Shown: in pieces, positions 1 to 5,421 of the stretch
How the letters are laid out: every line of letters begins with the position of its first letter
How positions within the stretch are numbered: position 1 is the first letter of the stretch
Assembly (NCBI GenBank): GCA_020438915.1
Contig: JAGQTR010000115.1
Span: 1-6,114, forward strand
Reading direction: 5' to 3'
Source of the DNA: Mycobacterium sp.
GTDB taxonomy: Bacteria; Actinomycetota; Actinomycetes; Mycobacteriales; Mycobacteriaceae
DNA: 6,114 nucleotides
The notes under the pieces: model-generated
Databases searched by the model: none
What the model was told of the DNA's origin: nothing
Seen by the model: the letters and a program-made list of their open reading frames with translations, nothing else
Translations under genes and position numbers: made by a program

Positions 1-178
1 AGCCGTTGGCGACCAGCCACACCACCCTGGCAGCCATTGTCTCGGTCTTACCGGCACCGGCACCGGCGATCACCACCAGCGGACCCGGTGGCGCGGCGAT
101 GACAGCCGCCTGCTCATCGGTGGGCGTGAAAAGCCCCAACGCACTGGCGAGTTCGGCAGGACTGTAGCGAGGCGTCAT
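1..178 (-). CDS. adnB: AdnB, N-terminal part (UvrD-family motor-nuclease subunit), truncated by window edge
   Basis: Only the first 59 codons are visible; the gene continues beyond base 1. The translation begins MTPRYSPAELASALG and contains a Q motif (PTDEQ, about residues 20-24) and a Walker A motif (AGAGAGKTE, about residues 39-47). This is the standard start of a superfamily 1A UvrD/Rep-type helicase. Identification as AdnB rests on this plus its position directly downstream of adnA. AdnB is known as the main 3'-to-5' translocating motor of the AdnAB heterodimer and carries a RecB-like nuclease domain at its far end, outside this window. The ATG is at 176-178 and overlaps the adnA stop in an ATGA. 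A good Shine-Dalgarno sequence lies inside the end of adnA, so the two subunits are probably translationally coupled, which suits a 1:1 complex. The family assignment is firm; the subunit name is inferred from context. Confidence 0.9.
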   Translation of the reverse strand, partial: MTPRYSPAELASALGLFTPTDEQAAVIAAPPGPLVVIAGAGAGKTETMAARVVWLVANG

Positions 179-3100
179 CGCCGATCCTTCCCGGCACCCT
201 GGGCGGGGCACATGGCTCGGACCGGGCAGTGCGCGCAGCCGTCATTGATCCGAGCGAGGAACTGCGGACCCTGGGTCGCCACGGCGGCCTGGTTCACCGC
301 CGCGCTCCACTCGGCACGACCTTCTGCGGTCAACGCGGCCTGGTCACGCTCGACCGCGCTGCCGCCGCTGGTCTTTCCGAGGTAGACCAGGCGGCCGCCG
401 CCGGGCTCATCGCCGTCGGCGAGCAGGCCCTCGGCCACGGCGAGCTGATACATCGCCAATTGCGCGTGGCTCTGAGCATCGTCCTTGCTGACTGGACTCT
501 TTCCCGTCTTGACGTCGACGATGACGAGCCGTCCCTCGCTGTCGCGTTCGAGACGGTCGATGCGGCCGCGCACCCGCACCGCGGGGTGCGTGCCGTCGGC
601 CCCGATCACCTCCCCCTCGACGCCAACCTCGGTGTCGATCTCGGTGAGTTCATGGCGCGTGTTGGCACGCCAGGCCAGAAACGTCGACAGCATCTCCAGA
701 TGCCGCGCCAACTCGTTGTCTGCGTGCCATTGTGCGTCGAAAGGGAGCTGGTTCCACACCCTTTCCAGCTCACTGACCATGTGACGCTCGGTCGTTCCCG
801 GCTCGGAAATGAGCGCGTGCACCAACGATCCGAGCGCGGAGCGCACGTCGCGCGCCGTGGACCCGCCATGGCGTTCGAGCAACCAGCGCAGCGGGCAGTC
901 CGAGAGCGTCTGCAGCGTCGACGGGGAGAGTGTCACCACCTGGCCGTCACCGGCGACCCACATCGGGTCTTCACTGGAGAGCTGCCGCATGCCGTACCAG
1001 GATGCCGGGTCCGCACCGGGTACCCCGGCGCGGGCAAGGCGCGCTAACTGTACTGCCGCACAGTCTCTTTCCGCGTCACTGACCACCCCCGGCGGCGAGC
1101 ACACCACCGACCTCAAACGTCCGACCAGTGCCGCCTGGGCCAACACCCGCGGAGCCCGGACCGGAGCGGGTTCCTCAGCGACAGGCCCTGTTGCCAGCTC
1201 ACCGAGTTCGCGGCAGAAAGACGACGGCAACATCGCGTCGTCGCCGTCGCTGTCCACGGCTGTCACCAAGAGTCGACTGCGGGCCCGGCCCATAGCTGCG
1301 ATAAGCAGGCGACGTTCCTCGGCGAGCAGGGGCGCCCGGCTTGACAGTCCGCGTTGCCCCGCCTCGGCGACACCGTCGATCACATCGACCAGATCCTGAG
1401 TGCCCAGCACACCGCCCCGGGGGGACACGTTGGGCCACAGCCCTTCCTGCACCCCGGCGATCACCACAAAGTCCCACTCCCGTCCCAACGCCGAGTGCGC
1501 GCTGAGCACCGCGACCGCGTCGGACTGCGGTCGATCATCGCGGCGGGCCGGCGGCGACACCAGGGCTGCGACGTGGTCGATCAGCCCGCACAGAGATGCC
1601 CCCGCCGTACGCTGTACGTACTGCTCGGCGATGTCGAACAACGCGGTGACGGCGTCGAGATCACTGTCGGCCTGCGCGCCCGCCGGCCCCCCGCGTTCAC
1701 TGGCGGTCAGCCACCGTCGCTGCAGGCCCGAGCGGTGCCAGGCCTGCCACAGGGTGTGCCGCGGGTCGGCACCGCCCTCGGCGCTGCGCTGAGCCGCCGT
1801 CAGCACTGCCCGTACCCGCCGCAGTGCACGTGCCTGCTCGTCGGCGAGTGGACCGGATCCGCGCTGGATGGCATCGACGAGCAGGTCCTCGAACCGAGTA
1901 GCCGACCCCTGCGCGTTTCGGCGCAATGTGCGTCGCAGCTGGCGCAGCGACACCGGGTCGACGCGGCCGATCGGACCCGTCAACAGGGCCAGCGCCGGCT
2001 CCCCGTCCAGACCCTGGGCCGCAGCCTCGAGCACGGTCAGCAACGCCCGCACCGCGGGCCTGTCCGCCAATGCTGCGTCGCTGTGCCCCACGTCCACGGG
2101 CACGCCGGCGGCCGTCAGCGCGCGGCCGAGCGCCGCGCCCGTCCGCGGTACCGAACGGACGATCACCGCCATCTGCGTCCAGGGCACTCCGTCGATGAGA
2201 TGCGCCCGTCGTAACCCATCGGCGATCACGGCAGCTTCGGCGTTCGGCGACGCCGCGATCCGCAGGTCCAGCGAGCCCGGCGAATCGGTGCCCGTGAACG
2301 CCGGTGCCGCGTCTCGACCGGGAAGCCGCCGCCCGATGACGTCGATGGCATTTGCCAACGGGGCTGCGCAACGGTGCGATTCGGTGAGCGCCAGAACCCG
2401 ACCGTGGTCGCGCAGCAGCCCCGGGTCGGCGCCCCGGTAGCCGAACACCGTCTGGCGCGGATCTCCGGCAATCACGGTCAGCTCCGCCCCGTCCGCCAGC
2501 ACCTCAACCAGTCGGGCAGCCTGCGGGTCGAGGTGTTGGGCATCGTCGACCAGGAGCAGCCTGACACGCGCACGCTCGGCGGCCAGCAGCTCGGTGTCCA
2601 TCGAGAAAGACTCCAGGGCGGCACCGACGAGTTCGGCGGCCCCGAGCGCCGGGATCGTGGCCTGGGGGGCGGCCATCCCCACCGCTGAACGCAGCAGCAT
2701 GACCTGTTCGTAAGCCTGGGCGAATCGCCCCGCCGCCTGCCACTCGGCCCTGCCGGACACTCGGCCGATGCGTTGCAGCGCAGCCGGATCAACCCCGCGT
2801 TCGCTGCAGCGCGCCAGCAGATCGCGCAGCTCGGTCGCGAAGCCGATGGTGCGCAGCGCGGGCCGCAGGCTTACCGGCCAACGCACCGGGCCGGTATCAC
2901 CGTCCTCGACATCGCCGGCCAGCAACTCTGCGATGATGCCGTCCTGTTCGGCGCTGGTGATCAACCGCGGCGGCGGGCTCCCGTTGCGCTGTGCGGCCAG
3001 TCGCAGCACCGCAAACGCGTAGGAGTGCACGGTACGCACCAGCGGTTCCCGCACCACGGTGTGGTTACCGCAACTCAGCAGCCTGGCCGTGATCGCGGCC

Positions 3101-3300
3101 TTGGCCTGCCCACCCAGGTGGGCCGAACCGGTCAGCAATAGCACAGATTCCGGATCACATCCTGCCGAGATCCGCGCGACGGCGGTGTCGACCAGCAGCG
3201 TGCTCTTGCCGGTGCCGGCGCCACCCAGCACCCGAACCCTGCCGCGCATCTCGCCCCGGCCCAGCGCGGCGGGTGTCAATTCGATGTGTGGCGCAGACAT
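175..3300 (-). CDS. adnA: AdnA, helicase-nuclease subunit of the AdnAB DNA end-resection complex
   Basis: This 1041-residue protein is close to the usual AdnA size (about 1050). It pairs with AdnB to unwind and degrade DNA at double-strand breaks, the mycobacterial counterpart of RecBCD/AddAB. The N-terminal UvrD-like motor shows Walker A GGAGTGKST (26-34), motif II DDAQ (252-255), motif III AGDPRQTVFGYRG (278-290), motif IV near 305-311, motif V HSALGREWD (602-610) followed by GVQEGLWP, and motif VI around EERRLL...GRARSR (661-676). The C-terminal RecB-like nuclease has H828, GRID D915, VDVKTGK with D929 and K931, and QLAMY (947-951). C802, C1022, C1025 and C1031 (C then CxxCx5C) match the iron-sulfur staple seen in AddB-type nucleases; cluster binding is inferred. 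A Q motif is absent and motif II has Asp instead of Glu, in line with AdnB being the chief motor. The ATG at 3298-3300 has no Shine-Dalgarno sequence and may be leaderless. Confidence 0.96.
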   Translation of the reverse strand: MSAPHIELTPAALGRGEMRGRVRVLGGAGTGKSTLLVDTAVARISAGCDPESVLLLTGSAHLGGQAKAAITARLLSCGNHTVVREPLVRTVHSYAFAVLRLAAQRNGSPPPRLITSAEQDGIIAELLAGDVEDGDTGPVRWPVSLRPALRTIGFATELRDLLARCSERGVDPAALQRIGRVSGRAEWQAAGRFAQAYEQVMLLRSAVGMAAPQATIPALGAAELVGAALESFSMDTELLAAERARVRLLLVDDAQHLDPQAARLVEVLADGAELTVIAGDPRQTVFGYRGADPGLLRDHGRVLALTESHRCAAPLANAIDVIGRRLPGRDAAPAFTGTDSPGSLDLRIAASPNAEAAVIADGLRRAHLIDGVPWTQMAVIVRSVPRTGAALGRALTAAGVPVDVGHSDAALADRPAVRALLTVLEAAAQGLDGEPALALLTGPIGRVDPVSLRQLRRTLRRNAQGSATRFEDLLVDAIQRGSGPLADEQARALRRVRAVLTAAQRSAEGGADPRHTLWQAWHRSGLQRRWLTASERGGPAGAQADSDLDAVTALFDIAEQYVQRTAGASLCGLIDHVAALVSPPARRDDRPQSDAVAVLSAHSALGREWDFVVIAGVQEGLWPNVSPRGGVLGTQDLVDVIDGVAEAGQRGLSSRAPLLAEERRLLIAAMGRARSRLLVTAVDSDGDDAMLPSSFCRELGELATGPVAEEPAPVRAPRVLAQAALVGRLRSVVCSPPGVVSDAERDCAAVQLARLARAGVPGADPASWYGMRQLSSEDPMWVAGDGQVVTLSPSTLQTLSDCPLRWLLERHGGSTARDVRSALGSLVHALISEPGTTERHMVSELERVWNQLPFDAQWHADNELARHLEMLSTFLAWRANTRHELTEIDTEVGVEGEVIGADGTHPAVRVRGRIDRLERDSEGRLVIVDVKTGKSPVSKDDAQSHAQLAMYQLAVAEGLLADGDEPGGGRLVYLGKTSGGSAVERDQAALTAEGRAEWSAAVNQAAVATQGPQFLARINDGCAHCPVRAMCPAQGAGKDRR
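184..192 (-). promoter_or_regulatory. Ribosome binding site of adnB
   Basis: On the minus strand GGGAAGGAT lies within the last codons of adnA. Its AAGGA core is 6 bases from the adnB ATG. It is the clearest Shine-Dalgarno sequence in the window and supports the ATG at 176-178, which shares bases with the adnA stop. Confidence 0.7.
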
Positions 3301-3329
3301 GTGGGCATGACATCACGGGGGTCTGACAT
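3301..3329 (-). promoter_or_regulatory. Candidate leaderless adnA promoter with PafBC-like element
   Basis: Reading the minus strand toward adnA: ATGTCAGAC (3329-3321), then 8 bases, then TGTCAT (3312-3307), then 6 bases, then the adnA ATG. The mycobacterial RecA-independent DNA-damage promoter (PafBC/ClpR-like) has consensus TTGTCRGTG-N8-TANNNT. The upstream element matches 6 of 9 positions and the -10 matches 2 of its 3 fixed positions, with the exact N8 spacing. The 6-base gap places the transcript start at the ATG itself, which would explain the missing Shine-Dalgarno sequence. The pattern is seen in the sequence; promoter activity and the regulator are inference from a partial match. Confidence 0.4.
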
Positions 3330-3336
3330 CGACCCC
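3318..3336. repeat. 6-7-6 inverted repeat in the adnA/lipV divergent region
   Basis: GGGGTC (3318-3323) and GACCCC (3331-3336) form perfect arms around the 7-base spacer TGACATC. The same 7-mer occurs again at 3308-3314, giving a direct repeat with a 16-bp period. The arms overlap the candidate adnA upstream promoter element, so this could be an operator. In such GC-rich DNA it could also be chance. Confidence 0.4.
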
Positions 3337-3377
3337 GGGATGGCCGTCGCAGCCAGACTGCTGGCAGCATCGCAGAC

Positions 3378-4151
3378 GTGTTGCACACCTACCGTTTCGG
3401 TCCATCCGGGCCGGCCCGGGTCCTGGCTATCCATGGGCTGACCGGTCACGGCAGGCGCTGGGAATCGATGTTCAGCCAGCACCTGCCCGACACCTCGGTC
3501 ATCGCGCCCGATCTGCTGGGCCACGGCCGGTCGTCGTGGGACGCGCCGTGGACGATCGATGCCAATGTGGCGGCGTTGGCGGGGTTGGTCGCCGGCCACG
3601 CCAGCGGTCCGGTGGTCGTTGTCGGTCACTCGTTTGGCTGCGCGGTCGCCCTGAACCTGGCAGCGACCCGGCCGGATCTGATCGCGGGCCTGGTGCTGCT
3701 GGATCCGGCGGTGGGCCTGAACGGTGCGCGGATGCGCGAAATCGCCGACAGCATGTTTGCGTCGCCCGACTACACCGACCGCGCGGAGGCGCGAGCCGAA
3801 AAGGCCAACGGATCGTGGGGCGATGTGGCCGCCGACGAACTGGACCGCGAACTCGACGAGCACCTCATAGACCTGCCCACTGGCCGTGTCGGGTGGCGAA
3901 TCAGCATCCCGGCGATGCTGTCCTATTGGAGTGAGCTCACCCGGCCCGTTGCGCTACCCCGCGGTGGGACACCGACCACGCTGGTGCGCGCGACGCGCAC
4001 CAGCCCGCCGTACGCCACCGACGCACTGATCACCGCCCTGGATGCCGCACTGGGGCCGAGTCTGGATATGCGGGAATGGGATTGCGACCACATGGTTCCG
4101 CTGGCCAAGCCCGCCGAGACCGCAGCAGTGATCCGTGACCAGCTGGTGTGA
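3378..4151 (+). CDS. lipV: Alpha/beta hydrolase, LipV-like lipase/esterase
   Basis: This 257-residue protein has the alpha/beta-hydrolase fold. The sequence shows the oxyanion HG (H19-G20 in IHGLTGHG), a DLLGHGRS segment (45-52), and the nucleophile elbow GHSFG with Ser85. The likely catalytic His is H238 in DCDHMVP. The acid is probably D215, matching what I recall as Ser50-Asp180-His203 in M. tuberculosis LipV (Rv3203) with a constant offset for Ser-to-His spacing. No signal peptide or membrane segment is apparent, so it is probably cytoplasmic. The known homologue hydrolyses ester lipids; the natural substrate is unknown. The GTG at 3378-3380 is the only plausible start: a stop lies in frame at 3324-3326 and no other start codon lies between. 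No clear ribosome site precedes it. It is transcribed away from adnA and is followed after 3 bp by the ATL gene, suggesting one transcript. Confidence 0.88.
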   Translation: MLHTYRFGPSGPARVLAIHGLTGHGRRWESMFSQHLPDTSVIAPDLLGHGRSSWDAPWTIDANVAALAGLVAGHASGPVVVVGHSFGCAVALNLAATRPDLIAGLVLLDPAVGLNGARMREIADSMFASPDYTDRAEARAEKANGSWGDVAADELDRELDEHLIDLPTGRVGWRISIPAMLSYWSELTRPVALPRGGTPTTLVRATRTSPPYATDALITALDAALGPSLDMREWDCDHMVPLAKPAETAAVIRDQLV

Positions 4152-4154
4152 CCG

Positions 4155-4451
4155 GTGGCAGCGATCGGCGATGAACAGGTCGAGGCGGTGCGTGCACTGG
4201 TGGCCTCGGTACCACCGGGCATGGTCACCACCTACGGCGACATCGCCGCTGCGGCGGGGCTTTCCAGTGCCCGTGTCGTCGGGTGGATCATGCGTACCGA
4301 CTCCTCCGACCTACCGTGGCACCGGGTGATCACCGCGTCCGGGAAACCCCCGCCACACCTGGCCACGCGGCAGCTGGACCTCCTGCGGGCCGAGGGTGTC
4401 CTCGCGACCGATGGCCGGGTGCCGGTGAGCGAGTACCGCTTCGGGTTCTGA
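4155..4451 (+). CDS. Alkyltransferase-like (ATL) protein, MGMT-related DNA lesion sensor
   Basis: This 98-residue protein corresponds to the C-terminal DNA-binding domain of O6-alkylguanine-DNA methyltransferase (Ogt/MGMT). The family signature VPPGMVTTYGDIA (19-31) with Tyr27, the Arg finger R40 in SARVVG, and PWHRV (54-58) are all visible. MGMT has PCHRV with the methyl-accepting Cys; here Trp55 stands in its place, the hallmark of ATL proteins, which cannot remove the alkyl group. By homology with S. pombe Atl1 and bacterial ATLs, it should flip out O6-alkylguanine, bend DNA and recruit nucleotide excision repair. The length suits bacterial ATLs, and the equivalent M. tuberculosis gene is Rv3204. 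The GTG start at 4155-4157 is the only one after the in-frame lipV stop, 3 bp away, so it is probably co-translated with lipV. Family call is firm; role is by homology. Confidence 0.9.
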   Translation: MAAIGDEQVEAVRALVASVPPGMVTTYGDIAAAAGLSSARVVGWIMRTDSSDLPWHRVITASGKPPPHLATRQLDLLRAEGVLATDGRVPVSEYRFGF

Positions 4452-4471
4452 CCTGCCTGACGACCAGTGTG

Positions 4472-4501
4472 CAGCCAGGGCTGTGATTTTCGATGAATCA
4501 C
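4472..4501. terminator. Weak hairpins in the convergent gap, possible bidirectional terminator
   Basis: The 79-bp gap between two convergent genes holds CAGC-CAGG-GCTG (4472-4483), followed by TGATTTT, and an overlapping GTGATT/AATCAC stem (4483-4488 and 4496-4501) with a 7-base loop. Stems are short and there is no long T tract. Mycobacterial terminators often lack T tracts. Position is the best argument; the call is tentative. Confidence 0.3.
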
Positions 4502-4530
4502 GACCCGAGGTGATATTTCGCGGGCGAATC

Positions 4531-5385
4531 CTAGAGGATGAGCCGAACCAACGCTGCCGTGCGGGCCAGACCCGGGAACGCCGAGGCCGTCGAGCGTGGA
4601 TGCAGCGCATGCACACCCAGCCGGAACATCAAGGCGCGCAGTAGCATCTGCGACCACTCCGGCAGTGGCATCCACCGCTCGATGAGACCGTCATCAGCGT
4701 CACCCCAGGACAGCGCGTCGACCACCACCACGCCCGCGGCCCACGCCGGTGGTCGCCAGTACGGCGTGATGTCGGTGATCCCCGGTGCCGCGGTGCCGGC
4801 GAATAGCACTGTGCCGTAAAGATCTCCGTGCACCAGCTGACTCGGGCTCTTGGTGGGCCGCCGCAGCGAAGCAAGCTGATTGATCAAGTCGACGGACTTC
4901 TGGCCGTCCGGAGTTCCAGGGGCCACCCGCGCACCCGGCGGCAGCGAATGCAGGGGCCGCTCCTCCCATGCCGACCGGTCGGCTGCGATGAACACATCGA
5001 CGTCCGCCCACGGCGCCACCGGAGGCTGGGTCAAAAACCGCGGCCGTTCGAGTTTGGAGGTGGCTTCGTGCAGTCGCACCGCAGCGGAGACCACTTCGTC
5101 GTGGCGAGGTTCAGGGGTGCCGGCGACGTAGGTATCGGCGCGCCAACCCGCGACGACGTAGCGACCGTCGGTGGAGCGCACCGGTCTGGCGAGCCGCACC
5201 CCGTCCACGAACAGCGTCTCGCGCACCTTGGCCGACCAGGCCGCCCGGGCGTGGTCGGCCACCATGGACAGGACGACTTCCCCGCACCGCCAGCCGCCCT
5301 CCCAACTGGCTCCCAGTGGCTCGGGCTGCACCCCGGAGAGCCCGAAAGCCGCAAGCACGTGGTCTGGCGGGCTTTCGGCGGTCAC
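4531..5385 (-). CDS. Conserved actinobacterial protein, TIGR02569-type, phosphotransferase-like fold
   Basis: The 284-residue product corresponds in position and size to M. tuberculosis Rv3205c, and I recognise it as the TIGR02569 family, described only from Actinobacteria. Its function is unknown. The segment QLVHGDLYGTVLF (183-195) with H186 and D188, followed by PGITDITPYW with D205 and then VVVVDALSW, resembles the Brenner motif and DFG-equivalent of aminoglycoside/choline phosphotransferases (HGDxxxxN...D). The conserved metal-binding Asn is missing: Thr192 aligns there and the loop is one residue shorter. It might be a modified small-molecule kinase or a pseudokinase. An N-terminal lobe with short strands (about 20-90) is compatible with the fold. 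No membrane segment or signal peptide is seen. GTG at 5383-5385 is the chosen start; it lies 36 bp after moeZ, so both operon transcription and its own leaderless promoter are possible. Confidence 0.82.
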   Translation of the reverse strand: MTAESPPDHVLAAFGLSGVQPEPLGASWEGGWRCGEVVLSMVADHARAAWSAKVRETLFVDGVRLARPVRSTDGRYVVAGWRADTYVAGTPEPRHDEVVSAAVRLHEATSKLERPRFLTQPPVAPWADVDVFIAADRSAWEERPLHSLPPGARVAPGTPDGQKSVDLINQLASLRRPTKSPSQLVHGDLYGTVLFAGTAAPGITDITPYWRPPAWAAGVVVVDALSWGDADDGLIERWMPLPEWSQMLLRALMFRLGVHALHPRSTASAFPGLARTAALVRLIL

Positions 5386-5397
5386 CGCCCCAGCCTA
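5386..5397 (-). promoter_or_regulatory. Candidate -10 element of a leaderless promoter for the TIGR02569-type gene
   Basis: On the minus strand TAGGCT (5397-5392) fits the mycobacterial TANNNT -10 consensus and is followed by exactly 6 bases before the GTG at 5385. That spacing would start transcription at the G of GTG. No Shine-Dalgarno sequence is at a suitable distance (GGGGCG abuts the start), which fits a leaderless mRNA. No -35 is evident. Confidence 0.45.
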
Positions 5398-5421
5398 AGC
5401 GGAACCGTCGCCAACCCCGCG

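Noticed and set aside
229..1047. A 272-codon open frame on the plus strand inside adnA
   Set aside because: It is antisense to strongly conserved AdnA nuclease-domain sequence, its product is low-complexity and Arg/Ala/Gly-rich without recognisable motifs, and such open antisense frames are normal in high-GC DNA.
1354..2214. A 286-codon open frame on the plus strand inside adnA
   Set aside because: Antisense shadow of the AdnA motor region; no domain, no ribosome site, composition typical of a GC-rich shadow frame.
3246..3249. Met18 of AdnA (ATG at 3247-3249, minus strand) preceded by GGGGCGAG as an alternative start
   Set aside because: It would leave only 7 residues before the Walker A motif, removing the first strand of the helicase fold; the purine-rich stretch is too close to act as a good ribosome site.
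3276..3863. A 195-codon minus-strand frame spanning the adnA/lipV gap
   Set aside because: It covers the LipV catalytic core in antisense and the adnA start; the protein has no family features, while both overlapped genes are clearly real.
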